A DNA stretch of 64,000 bases from Thalassia testudinum (taxonomy: Eukaryota > Streptophyta > Magnoliopsida > Alismatales > Hydrocharitaceae), in contig JAZHRO010000073.1 in assembly GCA_037157565.1 (NCBI GenBank), positions 21,776,501 through 21,840,500 of the forward strand, read 5' to 3'. The notes below the pieces were generated by a model. That model was not told where the DNA came from. It did no database searches and was given only the letters and a program-made list of their open reading frames with translations. How positions within the stretch are numbered: the first letter of the stretch is position 1; every line of letters starts with the position of its first letter. Of this stretch, positions 33,657 through 45,358 are shown piece by piece. The position numbers and the translations under genes are program-made.

Positions 33657-34473
33657 TTATCCCCTTCACCTGCACACCCAACCCGCCTAAGCTATTCACT
33701 CCTTGCTCATCACCCAATGTTGGTGAGCCTGGACTCGATACCGTATGATCCGAATACCTGATTGGTTACTCAGTTATCTAAAGAAGAGGAAGAAATAGGA
33801 AAGAAAGAGAGAGCAGGGGAGGGGAGGGCTTTGCTCTTCAGGGCAACCTCCCAACACTTGTGCGTAAGAAGAGAAGGAAGAAAAGAAGAGGAAAGGAAGA
33901 AGAGGTTCATGAAAGAAGAAGGAGAAGACTTGAAGAGAAGAAGAAGAGAAAGAGAGTAGAGCAGGAAGGGAAGAGGTCTTTGCCTCTCTTGAAGGCACAA
34001 TAGCAGGCAACGTTTAAGTCATCTGATTTGAGGGCACGTCATCTGATAACCCTTTGAGCAGCACTGTGGATCTATTTGCCTTCGTGGATATATAAGTGGT
34101 TCTAGTTACTATTTTTATTTGATATTATTGAGTAATTAATATGTATATGCTTAAGACTAATAATTGGTTATTCAAATCACCATTATTTTATCTTTGACAT
34201 CTTTTTGTCTTCTCAAACTCTTGAAATACTCATGTTTTTATAGAAAATCATTTTTGAGTAGTTATTATTCATTGAATATCATTCTTGGCTTATTTCTTAT
34301 GCTCATATATACAATCATTTCGATTAGAGTGTGAATTACAATACTTGCACCCTGTGTTCGACCTCAGACTTCATTTTAGATAGTCGAGTTATAAATTGTA
34401 TTTGTTGTTCGATCAATTAAAGATTTGAACTACGACGATAATAATATAAACCCTTGATAGATCGCCTTCAACA
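33600..34473 (+). repeat. 5'-truncated LTR of the 2.7-kb family
   Basis: Order of landmarks matches 27240-28064: GTGTCGAGTCC segment, pyrimidine/purine-rich leader (33780-33960, purine), AACGTTTAAGTCATCTGATT, an AT-rich stretch with 'aaatcaccatta', the U5 motif CCCTGTGTTCGACCTCAG (34345-34362), and an end TTCAACA at 34473. The left half including the promoter is absent. The join to element D lies at about 33600-33640. Confidence 0.65.
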
Positions 34474-34947
34474 TGGACAATGCGGAGTGTGTATATACTT
34501 TACTTACATGCATGATGCATTGTCTTTATAGCATGCCATAAGATTCGATCATCTTTAGTTCGGTGAAGATCCCAAGCTAAGGAGGGTCCTTAAAGATTTG
34601 ATCATAACTTAGGGTTGCTTCTTGTATGTAGCTAGTGTTTGGAGAAATTTCAGTCACATTTTCTCGCTCTTCTCCGATATAGCAACTAATCTTAGCTCCA
34701 TTCCCAAAGTGCCCTTTAGTGGGGGGGCTATTAGGAATGCAGTTAGGGTTAGTCTTGGGGGGTATACTTGAGAAGTGTAGGGAAATGCTACCAAAATTTC
34801 TCAAAACACTGGTTGCATGTAAGAAGTAACGTTATGATCAAATATTCAAGGATGGGTTATCAAGTGAAAATCTTCTTAAAATGCACATTTTTTCCTTATT
34901 CGAATCTAACTTATGAGTAATTGTCATTGACATTTAGGTTAATTATC
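34474..34947 (+). other. 5' region of CACTA element
   Basis: About 470 bp upstream of the CACTA transposase start. No terminal CACTA inverted repeat was found. It has no supported gene. Confidence 0.4.
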
Positions 34948-35142
34948 ATGGATAATTCATGGATTAGTCTGAGAAATTTGAATTACCATGAATACAAGAA
35001 TGGAGTGATTTCATTTCTGAAGTGGGCATTTAATGATGATAGGAAGACATTTAGACAAGGAGATTCCTTCAGCTGATTTTATGCTCATGTAGACACTATT
35101 TAAATGGATTTTTCCATGACTAAGACACAATTTTTGAGCATG
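34948..35142 (+). pseudogene. CACTA transposase N-terminal (Transpos_assoc) domain
   Basis: Starts MDNSWISLRNLNYHEYKNGV followed by SFLKWAF, the typical opening of the transposase-associated domain (M-D-x-S-W ... F-L-x-x-A-F) found at the N-terminus of plant En/Spm TNP2 proteins. A TGA follows FRQGDSFS and further stops follow. The domain is cut at 35142 by a 2.7-kb LTR and continues at about 39616 (YYVNWIAHDEK). CACTA transposase acts in the nucleus to excise and reinsert elements; this copy is dead. Confidence 0.72.
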
Positions 35143-37203
35143 TGATATTAATGGTAACATCATCATGAGCTATAACTAGCTTTAATTAGTCATAATCAAG
35201 TGACAAAAGCTCCTACATAATCGCCTGAGAGCCATAATTCCATACAAAGCCAGTCTGAGAAGAAAACTCTAAAACAGGGTTAATTCTACAGTTTTAACAT
35301 CACATCATGAAATAAGGGTAACCACGGGGTTTCCCAGGGGTTAATATAAGGTCTAACGAGCATTAAAGTCTAACAAGAGAGTCCACACAGAAAGAAACAA
35401 GGTTTCACGCATTTTAAAGAACTAATACAACCCCCAAAAATCCTAATTTCAGACCTGCTTGAATTACATAGGTTCTAGTTAGGATAAAATTCATCTAAAT
35501 CCCCTAAAATTCATATAAAAATATTCCTTGCTATTTGGTTTCCTTGATTTGACCATTTGAACCTATTCTAACCTTAAATAGAGTCACAAACAGATTTCTA
35601 CCCTAATTTGGTCTTCTGAGAAAATTGCCCAATCAAACTTAGTCAAAATTCAAATCCGACTTTATCATTAGATTCCTTGGGCTTAAATTATATTTGTATC
35701 AAAATTTGGGCCCAATCAGAGTCCATCTTGACCTAGTTTGCATTTTAGTCCATTAAAACTCCTTTCTCTCAATCAAGCCCCTAGCTTTTGAATTATTTGC
35801 AGAGAGCCCCTAATTTTTTGTCATTTTCACAAAAATACCCCTGCCACCATTGAAGGTCAACTGACCTTCAGCTAGTGTTTGACCAAATCAGATCCCACTC
35901 AAATTGCCACCAAATCTCACCAAAGTTGGTTTGATTGGTGTTCACACGATGAGGAATTGTTTGGGGATGTTTTAGGAATCAAAACTTGTATGAAAAGCTT
36001 GTACGAATCCACAAAAATTAGTGGATTTATTTGATTTATTCCCTAGGCAATCATTGCTATTTCCTTGTCCAGAGCTTGCCTCGAGCTCTATAAAAGCATC
36101 CCCTTTATAAAGCCTTGATTTTTAGTCCTGTTTGGTCCTAAAACCTTCTTCCTTTCTTCCTCCAACCAACTCTGACAGTGACTCCAGCAAGCACTCTCGA
36201 CGTCCTTCCTTTGGCCACTAAACAGACAAATCAAGTGGTCCTCCTTCTTCCTTGCCTTCCTTTGCTTCTCACCAACCACAGTAGGACTTCCTTCCCCCAT
36301 CGTCGCCGCCGTCTTCCCTCAATGAGGATTTCACCCTCTCCGACGCTGTCCAATCAAAGTTGGTGCCATCCTTGCCCTTTGGTCCAGTAATTTAGGTCTT
36401 AACCTCTCCCTCTTATTATCTTTCTCTCCCTATTTCAACCGACCAACCACCCGTTCTCCCATCGTCTTCCTCCGCTCTAGTGAAGCCATCCGCACGCTAC
36501 AGATCACCAAACCTCACGCGACCAGCTCGAAAACCTCCTCCAGCACACCACCATCAAAACCCCTCTTCCTATTTCACGTTCCACCCATCCAAACTTCCCA
36601 TTGAACTCACCCTCAACCATACCACCTCCTTGACTCTGTTAGACCACCACATGCCTCCACACACCACAAGAACCCCACCATCACCTTCTGATAAACACAT
36701 ATAAATTCATCGTAAAATGCTTATTTGTGATAGTTCCTAGTCTTAGCACTGCATATCATGATATAAATATCGCATAGCATGCATCATTCTGCATTTAGAG
36801 TAGTTGTTTATATTTTAGGTTAATTAGGTCCTTTTTATGGTCAAGAGAAAAGAGAATTTATTTCAGGGTCTATGGATATGATTGGGACGACGATCGGAGA
36901 CTAACGCCTCTGAAATCGTCCAGATCAGAGTCCCGTAGCATCACATTAAGCCCGAGGAAGATCAACGGCCAGGGGGCAATGCGACATCCATATAGGTTTC
37001 GAATGGAAAATCCGACCGTATGGATGGATCTAGAGCGACGATCGCAGTTCGGCATCGCGGGAATCATCTTGATCTGAGCACCGTAGCACCCTCTACAAGA
37101 AGAAGAAGATGGACGGCCCAGATGGTGCCATGTGGTGCCATCCAGACCACCCAACACTGGCCAATAACACCACCCAACTCCTTCATTCGCGCCCTTCAAT
37201 CCT

Positions 37204-37229
37204 AGCCGTTGGATCAAGATCCAACGGCT
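37204..37229. promoter_or_regulatory. Perfect inverted MSA/MYB3R-type site pair
   Basis: AGCCGTTGGATC and GATCCAACGGCT separated by AA: a 12-bp perfect inverted repeat. Each arm contains TCCAACGGCT, an exact fit to the MSA consensus YCYAACGGYY. Confidence 0.6.
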
Positions 37230-37285
37230 GGGAAGCAGATGCACCAAGCCGCTCCACATGACACAAGGGAGGGGTTGCTACAATG

Positions 37286-37328
37286 GTGGTAGCGCTGGCT
37301 TGCAAAGGAGGGGCACGGGTTTGAATCC
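37286..37328 (+). other. tRNA-like segment in U3 of 36689 LTR
   Basis: TGGTAGCGCTGGCTTGCAAAG followed by CACGGGTTTGAATCCCC: a D-arm-like word and a clear T-arm/B-box (GGTTTGAATCC, 37318-37328), in the same relative position (after the MYB pair, before the palindrome) as in C. Confidence 0.5.
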
Positions 37329-37530
37329 CCACAGCCCCCCCAATTTCCAATTTGGTCGGTCACTCAGCAGCAGTCGCGCAGCCGCGCAGCGCGCAGCAGC
37401 AGCAGTGCAACATACGCGCATGAGCATGCCAGCGCACGCCAGCGCACGCGCGACACGAGTGCGCGAAGCGTGCAGCGCCAGCAGAGCGCATGCCAGCAGG
37501 GAGGCGCGTGGATCTTCAGCAACATTTATG

Positions 37531-37717
37531 AGGGCCTTTAGCAACACTTGCAGCTGTCATTAAAGGCCCTCGCGTTCCAGTAAGAGGAATTGAAGGGCGG
37601 ATTTTCAGCGACAGCTGCAACGATGTTTGTGGACGTCACTAAAGGCCCGTGCGTGCCAGCATGAACAATTGAAGGGCGGTCTTCAGCGACAGCTGCAGCG
37701 ACATTTGTGGATGTCAG
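37531..37717. repeat. Palindrome with 79/78-bp tandem duplication upstream of TATA
   Basis: AGGGCCTTTA (37531-37540) pairs with TAAAGGCCCT (37561-37570). From 37561 two tandem units (37561-37639 and 37640-37717) repeat the words TAAAGGCCC, AATTGAAGGGCGG and CAGCGACAGCTGCA. The palindrome arm is therefore present in several copies just upstream of the TATA box at 37756. Confidence 0.75.
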
Positions 37718-39615
37718 TAAAGACCCAGATACGATTTTTGCCTCTTCTCCACCACTATAAAAGGACCTACACCCCCTCCATTCCAAGCCATCTCTACCTA
37801 CTCTACTCCTACCTACTCCCAAGCTCTAGCAAGCCTACCAACTCTCTATTAGAGCTTGTTCTCAAGCTCCCAAGGTGCCTATTAGTGTAGCAAACCTCTA
37901 CCCCACCAAATACTCCTCCAACTTCCCATCTCCCTTCATAGGTCACCTTGGAGCCATCCTCTCACCTCCATTCCGATAGCAGATCAACTCCGTCTTCTCA
38001 CCTCCATTCCGGAGCTACGCCAAAGCTTTCCTCAACCCAACATCCTCCAGCATCTCACCTCTGTTGTCCCGCTCCTCACCTCCTTCGTCCGAGCTTCCAC
38101 CAGGTGCCGTCGTCTCGCCGAATAGCCGATTCGGGAGATTTTCTCTCACCTCCCTCTCTTTATATGCTTTCATAGTTTCTTGTAATTGACATTAGAAGTA
38201 ATTTATATCAGATTTGTTCCAGATCTCTATCTTGTGATACGTTTGCTTGTTCTCTTTTATTTCAAAAATACAAAAAAATAACAAAACCCCAAAATACCAA
38301 AAAGAAACAAAATGAAGCGCGGTTTTCAAGTAAATTAAACGTTGCCTCCCTATGTTCGACCCGGGACTCCCTTGGAGTTTCGGTATAAATTTTATCTGAT
38401 CGACATGTTTTGCAACTACGACAACAGGTTACTTGTAACCTCGATTTCTAACACGCGAAACACGTGCGACCACCTTCACCATCACTTGGCGAAGCTCAGG
38501 AGCTATCTTATTAGGGATTTTGAGCCCATATTTGTGAAGTGCAAGTCTCTCCATTGTCGCCTATCATCGCCATCATCTCCAGTGCCATTCACCTTGCTTT
38601 GACCTGTTCTAACCCTGCTACCACATCCAGATGCTGCGGCCCAGTCCCAAGAGCCTTCCCAAGGCTTCAATTGAGACATGAAGCCATAGCAGCATCTTCA
38701 ATTTCTTCGGGTCCACCTGCTGCTGCGCATAAGCGAAGGAAGCAAGACGCTTAGTCCCACATCATGTGGGACAAACTTGCCACTGGACATAAATTGAATT
38801 CCTGCCTTGAGCTTTCTGCCCAAGACACTGGGAGGTTGGGTCCCCTACGCACTTCCCCAAGCATGCATCACCTGTGATCACGCCAGCGGGTTTGGCCACT
38901 ATTCATGACCCAATTACCCGCCTTACCTGAACATATACCTGGTTATCTGAGAGAGAAGAAAGAGGAGAGATTTGTTAGAGGGGGGAGGGTTTTGCTGTGC
39001 AACCCTTAGGCATGTCTTGAAGACAGAGAGGCTAACACTTAGCCTCTGAATGCCTTTGTATGTGCTATGGAGAGAAAAGCCTTGATCTTGTGAAAGGCTT
39101 GAAGAAGAAGAGATGGCCTTGAGAGCTTTGCTTTCTGTGGTGTTGTGCTTCTTTTGTTAAGGCATCTGATGCCTTGTTATGTCGTTTGAGGTTTGAGGTT
39201 GATTCTGCTGGTATTATTAGAACATTTAAGTACCTAAGTTAAAGTTGATTATTGATTGAAGTTACTATTGGATAATTTGAGTAATCTGAATATGAGGTGT
39301 GCTTAATTAGAGGGATCTAAATGGTGATGTAAATCACCACTTTTTAGGTTTCTTCTATTATTTTTGTCTCATGGTCTTTTGATTTACATTTGATTATCAA
39401 TTTGACAAGTTTTATTCATTGCATATCTGTTATTGTGCTTGATTTATTGTGCTCATTTATTCTGAATGAAGATTACTGCGTGAATTCCACATTTGCTTCC
39501 TAGAACGACCTTGGACTCCAATTAGATTTTGAGTTTATAAATTTAAGTGTTTGTTGTGTGATTTAGGAGTGTACTATGACAACCATATCCTTAAATCTCT
39601 TATTTCACGTGCAAT

Positions 39616-42600
39616 AGATATGTAACAGTTGGTGGCAATATTACGTAAATTGGATAGCTCACGATGAGAAAATCATAGGAGATGTCAGAAATGAGAGAAT
39701 TGACACTTTTGAAGAAAGTGATGATAATCAGGGAGATGAATTGGATGAAATGTTATATGATATGAGAGCAGCAGACCCTAAGGATGCAGATGACGATGAG
39801 ACATTACGAGATTGTAATGAGTTTTACGATGTAGTCAAGGCAGCAGAGGATCCTATTACTCCTGAAATAATGTTAATGTCGAAGTTGTCATTCTTTCTGA
39901 AATTGTTTCAGATGAAAGTGATGAATAGAGCCATAGCGAACTTAATGTCTAAGGTCCTTGAATTCATTGGAGAGCTGCTAAATAATTCTGTTAGGTACCC
40001 TAGTCATGGTATGATGCGAAGAAGCAGATATGTGGGCTTGGACTGAAATGAAAGAAGATTGATGTCTGTTGTAATGACTGTGTCCTGCACAAAAATGAGT
40101 ACTCAGGGTTGACTAACTGTCCTGAATGAGGTGAGGAGAGGTAGAAGGTGGATAAGTCAACAAACATAGGCGGGAAGAAACAACCGGAAAAGGTTCTTTG
40201 TTATTTTCCACTGATCCTTAAGTTACAACTCCTATTCATTTCCAGCAAAATAGCAAAATTGATGGCGTGGCATCAAGAGAATAAATCCAAAGATGGACTC
40301 ATCCGCCATCCAACAGATTCAGATTAGTGGAATAGATTTAACAAGAATCACGCATTATTCACAAAGGAGGCACAGAATGTGAAACTAGGGCTTGCAAGCG
40401 ATGGATTCAACCCATCCAAAAACATGCATCCATCATATTCCATATGGCTGGTGGGCATGTTAACTTACAACTTACCTCCATGGCTATGCATGTGATCCTC
40501 ATTCATGATGTTGACCCTCCTTATCCTAGGACCCACGAAACCAGGAAATGCGATAGATATTTATCTCCAACCGTTGATTGATGAACTGAAAGTCTTGTGG
40601 AACAATGGTGTTCAAACATATGACGCACAGAAGAAACAATTCTTCCAGTTGCACGCAGCATTACTGTGGACAATCAATGACTTTCCAGCATATTTTAATT
40701 TGTCAGGATAGAGTACAAAAGGAAAGTTTGCATGTCCAATATGTACGGATGATACTCATCACCTGAGATTACTTGAAAGCAAGAAGTTTTTTTACTTAGG
40801 GCACTGCAAGTTTTTGCCCATTGAACACAGTTGGCAAATGCCACAATTCAAGGATAGATTTGATGGTAAAGCATGTCGATATTCGTCGAAGAATCCAAAA
40901 AATAAACTCAATACAAGTTCTGTTAGGTTGTCGGGGATGAAAATCATGGAGACATTGCAATAGCTCAGTGAAATACGTTTGGGTCATCTTTTCAAGAATA
41001 ACTTGACTTCCTTGCGACATTCAGGGTTTAGGAAGAAAAGCATATTTTTTATGGAGCTTCCATATTGAAAGGATTTGACTATGTGACACAATTTAGATGT
41101 TATGCAAATAGAGAAGAATGTAATGGACAATATTCTTGACATATTAAACCTAACAGATAGCCTAAAGGATACAATTAAAATAAGAAATGATATGAAATTT
41201 TGGGTATTCATCCTGAGTTGCATGTTAAAAGAGACTCACTTTCCAGAAGCTATATAGAGTCCTACTGGAGAGTAGAGGCATAGGATTTTCTCAATCCAAA
41301 TGGGTATTCATTGTAGCTTTCACATTGCGTAAATGAAGCGCAGAAAAAGATTACTGGGTTAAAAAGTTATGATTCTCATATGTACGTGTAAATCTTATTC
41401 CCACTAGTGATACGTGGAGTGATGCCTGATCATGTAGTTGATTCTTTTATGAAGATGAGCAGATACTTTAAATTCATCCATTCGAAGACATTAAATCCTG
41501 AATTACTGTAATACTGAAATAAACAAATTGTGATCACACTTTGTAAAATGGAGCAGATTTTCCCACCTGCATTCTTCAACGTGGTCATGCTTCATCTTGC
41601 AAATGTAGCGAGAATTGCTAAACCCATGCAATACAGATGGATGTATCCAATTGAACGATATTTGAAGAAGCTAAAAGATTATCTTGAATAAAGCAAGGAT
41701 AGAAGGATCAATCATGGAAGGATATCTTGTAGAGGAATGTATTAACTTCTACGCCATGTACATGAATGAGACAAACAATCGATTTAATCATCTTAAATGG
41801 AACTATGATGAAGGATTTAATGGTAATGATGAAGATTTCCTGTCCATATTTGACATCAGAGGAAGGTTGATCCTCCGAACGGAGTTCAAGCCCATCTCAA
41901 AAATGGACCGATGATTGGCACACTTGTACATTCTAAAGCAAATTACAGAAGTGGATGAATTTTACAATGAATTTAAAGAATCCTCCGTGTCATCTACACA
42001 TGACTTACAGTTCCTTAATTGGTTCAAAGATCATGTAAATAAACTAAAATAACAGGGGGTTCCATGGTGGGTACAGAATTTTGATATAATTGCTGATACA
42101 CCTTTGACATACAGATGTTACCATTCAGGTTATGTAATTAACAGTTCTAGATTTAGAGTACAGTCCATTGATGATGTGAAGGCCATACAACATGCAAGAG
42201 TTGTCGTCAGCTATGACCTAAGCACTGGTTGTGATGGGTATTATGGTCAAATTGAAGAAATTGTAGAAATGAGTTCCAAGTTTGACTGTAGGGTGGTTCT
42301 ATTTAAGTGTGATTGATTTGATATTTTCAAAGAAGGCATTGGATTCAAAGTCGATAAGAAACATTATTTCTCGAGCTTAAGTAAGAGCTATTGCATTCTT
42401 CAATCATCAGAACTATTTACACTAGCATGTCAGGTAGCACAAGTATTCTATGTGCCTAATAATAGTAGAAATATGTGGATTATACCCATTAAAGCTTTAC
42501 CGTGTGAACAATATGATGCAGGAAAAGATCTTGACCCAGATGTTGAATCTAAATCATATTAGCAAAACCCACAAAGTGAAGAAGTTGACCTTAGTGCAAC

Positions 42601-42640
42601 TGATATTGATATATATGGTAATTTGCCAAAAGTATTAATT
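39616..42640 (+). pseudogene. CACTA (En/Spm) TNP2-like transposase, decayed
   Basis: TNP2/Transposase_21 landmarks occur in order: YYVNWIAHDEK (about 39640), CNEFYDVVKAAED and KLSFFLKLFQMK (39810-39920), LTYNLPPWLCM (40455), LILGPTKPGNAIDIYL, PLIDELKVLWNNGVQTYDA, QLHAALLWTINDFPAYFNL (40515-40705), GKFACPICT (40720), then PPAFFNVVMLHLANVARIA and QYRWMYPIERYLKKLK (41560-41680), EGSIMEGYLVEECINFYA (41706-41760), and the C-terminal DUF4216-like part (TYRCYHSGYVINSSRFRV, YYGQIEEIVEM, VVLFKCD; 42100-42316). Many stops and frameshifts. It would catalyse cut-and-paste of CACTA elements; it cannot now. The N-terminal domain lies at 34948-35142. Confidence 0.85.
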
Positions 42641-42996
42641 CATAACTCACAAATAAAAATAATTTAATAAATTTTTAATTATCTATTTTCTTAAAATTTC
42701 CTTTAAATTGTTTCATCTTTTTCCAAATCTTATGTTCATTTATTTTTCGAAAATGAAATTTATTTTATTGCCTTTTCATATAGGTTTTCGCATTCTTACA
42801 CTGTTTCTGCACCGTTTCTGGATCATTTCGTTACTATGGTGAGGTTCTTCTGCCACTTTCTTTTTTAAAATGCTCTTTTAATGTTAAATGTGGGGTGTGC
42901 CCGCTTAGGTTTATTTTATGTGTGGGGTGTGCCCACTTAGGTTTATTTTATTTATGTATGATGCATTCACCTTTTTCCTTTGTATTATGTGGGGTG
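42641..42996 (+). other. CACTA 3' region with 30-bp tandem repeats
   Basis: AT-rich DNA after the transposase. Two copies of a 30-bp unit (42889-42918, 42921-42950; core GGGGTGTGCCCACTTAGG) and the first 9 bp of a third (42988-42996), whose remainder (TGCCCACTTA) is found at 60474 across the LTR1 insertion. Such repeats resemble sub-terminal repeats of CACTA elements, but no terminus is seen. Confidence 0.5.
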
Positions 42997-43404
42997 TGTT
43001 GGTGCTAGGGCACCACGATCGTTTTTTTGATGATAACAAAACATGTGTTATTTAGCATTTGCATTTGATGTCTTAGATTTCAGGTTAATTACAAATGGAG
43101 ACGTGTTTAGACAAAGTTCAATCTCGCATCCATGGCGGATTGGAGGAGCTTGACGGAGGAGGAGGAGCTTCACAAGGAGTGAAAGCTCGAAGAAGGAAGG
43201 AGATGAAGAATAGGATAGATTTCCCTTCTTGTTCATTGTAATTTGTCTTTTTTTTCTTTTGTTGCTCTTTATCTTTCTTAGATTACTTGCTAAAGAGCCT
43301 CAAAGAACCCTTAAAGTAGTCCTTGAAATACTTGCACAACTCTAGGATACTTAGATTTTGTGTAAAGAACTTAGAAAATAAAAATAGGGTCCTGACAGCC
43401 TAAT

Positions 43405-43925
43405 CAGACATCTGATAGTGACCTTTAAGATGTCTGACTGTTGACTCAGACGTCCAATAACCTAGGCTGGACTTAGTAGGTTCTGTCTGATGAAATCAGA
43501 CGACCAAACCGTAGTCCAGACGTCTAGAAGACGTCTGATGGTTGTGCCAGACGTCCAATTAGTGGAACGTTAGCTAACAAAGTATACGTTGAGGAATATA
43601 ACCGTTAGGCTTCTATCAAACATTTGTAGAGGACCCCAGACGTCTGACATGTGACCGTTGAGCCTCGTTGTGAGACAAAATCACCTTTGTCAGATTATCT
43701 AGCCATTTAGACCTTGGGAAATCCATTCCCGCAATACAATAGCTTTCCAGACGTCCAGACCTAGTGCTAGACATCCTATATGTCGTCTGATGGCCTTACA
43801 CTAGAACCTTGTTTAGGTTTGAATCAAGTCAGGAAGGAACCCGCCTAGAATCAGACGTCTGACTTAATTACCAGACGTCTTAAACTAGTTTTCCAGATGT
43901 CTGATACCTGGACCAGACGTCTGAT
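43405..43925. promoter_or_regulatory. Array of GACGTC palindromes in U3 of LTR1
   Basis: Nine exact GACGTC cores, most within CAGACGTCTGA or CAGACGTCCA, and about six one-mismatch variants (e.g. AGACATCTGA, AGATGTCTGA) in 520 bp, ending about 110 bp upstream of the TATA box. GACGTC is an ACGT-core C-box of the type bound by plant bZIP factors. Confidence 0.75.
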
Positions 43926-44744
43926 GACCCTGTCAGAATCATAAATGATTCTGATTACTACCTGTTTTGCCTTGGGCTCAACCCCAATGGCTATGGAAGC
44001 CTTCTAAGGCCTTCCAAAGCCTTCCTAGGCGCTCTATAAAAAGAGGACCCTTGCTTTGCAAAGACACAAAGCATTAGCATTTCCACATCATTTATATCAA
44101 ATTGATCTTGAGAAGAAGATCTTGCTCTCCATATCTTCATTCCACATCTTGAGAGCTGTCTTCTAGTTGCACACCCACTCTCCCTCCAAGATTACGAGAG
44201 CGACGAAGCACTGCCGTGTGGTTCACGCATCTGCGTCAAGTTGACGCACATCCAGCAAAGGGAAGTTTGTAATTCCCTACTTGGAGGGGTGAAAAGATGT
44301 ATGGTCGGGCCCGGATAGGTTGTGTTAATATGGTAATTTTATCATTGAAATGCATATAGTGGTTAACCTAAATCGAGCCGAACCATCTCTTTACAAAATT
44401 TTTAACCTGGCCTACTTGATTTTATCTTGGTCACTTTTAGGCCCAGAGTCGAACTCAGGGAAGTGGGATTAGAAGTGAATAAGTTTCTACGCCTTTCCTA
44501 TAATGAATCTCTTCCATTCATTTATTATGTTTTTGGTGTTTTTCTACTTAAGATTTTTTTCTGATAATTCTTGCTCTTGAGGTACACCCTCAAAATCAGG
44601 TTCTTGGCTTTGAGCCAAATTAGGGTTCCAAAACTGGTCTTGCTATTCGCAAGACCGAGTACCTGCAAGTCAAGGATTATCTTTTCTCTTTTGTATATTT
44701 TTTTTTATCTTTTACTGGCAGGAAAGAGAGACAGAACTAAAGTA

Positions 44745-45211
44745 AATATAGTATATATATATATATATATATGTATATATTATATATGTATAAAAAGGTG
44801 GGGGTGGAGGTGGAGATGGCGTGTAGCACGGTGTCGAGTCGGTCGTCGTCTAGGAAGACGCAACCAATAGGATGAAGTGCTGCGTGGAGTGTAATGTGGA
44901 TTGGTGGAAGATGAGTGCGAACACGCTTTCTGTACGCATGTATCGGGGAATATCAGCAACTGGTGCAGATATTCCCGCGATACAACGTATGGTAGGTGAT
45001 ATGAAAATATATATATATGTATGTATATATGTAAATATATATCTATATATGTATATATATATATGGTTATAATTATATAGGTATATGTGTACTTATATAT
45101 GTATATATATATAGGTATGTAAATATATGTATAGATAGATGTATGTATATATATATATATAATTGTATATATATGTATGTATAGATAACTATATATATAG
45201 ATATAGATATG

Positions 45212-45247
<36 letters not shown>

Positions 45248-45319
45248 CGTGTATGGTAATATATGTATATAGTTATATATAGGTGTATATGTATATATAT
45301 ATATATTAGTATAAGTATC

Positions 45320-45358
<39 letters not shown>

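Larger units (their letters stand above)
36689..38472 (+). repeat. Solo LTR (1.78 kb) nested in the 35143 LTR
   Basis: Begins TGATAAACAC and ends GCGACCA, flanked by a perfect 5-bp TSD CCTTC (36684-36688 and 38473-38477). Same family as the C LTR: perfect inverted MYB-site pair (37204-37229), tRNA-like segment (37286-37328), palindrome plus tandem duplication (37531-37717), TATA (37756-37763), U5 motif GCCTCCCTATGTTCGACCC (about 38344-38362). No internal domain. Confidence 0.9.
35143..39615 (+). repeat. Solo LTR (2.7-kb family) splitting the CACTA transposase gene
   Basis: Begins TGATATTAATGGTAACATCATCATGAGC-like sequence matching the starts of LTRs A, G and 25399. TATA 36088-36096; GTCCCACATCATGTGGGA segment at 38752; U5-like region near 39500. 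Excluding the nested LTR (36689-38477) it is about 2.68 kb. Coding similarity to TNP2 resumes right after it, which supports insertion. A TSD could not be recognised, and the 3' end is good to about 10 bp. Confidence 0.75.

Noticed and set aside
34474..34600. CACTA terminal inverted repeat
   Set aside because: No CACTA-type terminus was seen between the LTR end at 34473 and the transposase start.
43405..43925. CRISPR-like array
   Set aside because: Repeat words are 10-12 bp with irregular spacing, in a plant LTR; not a CRISPR.
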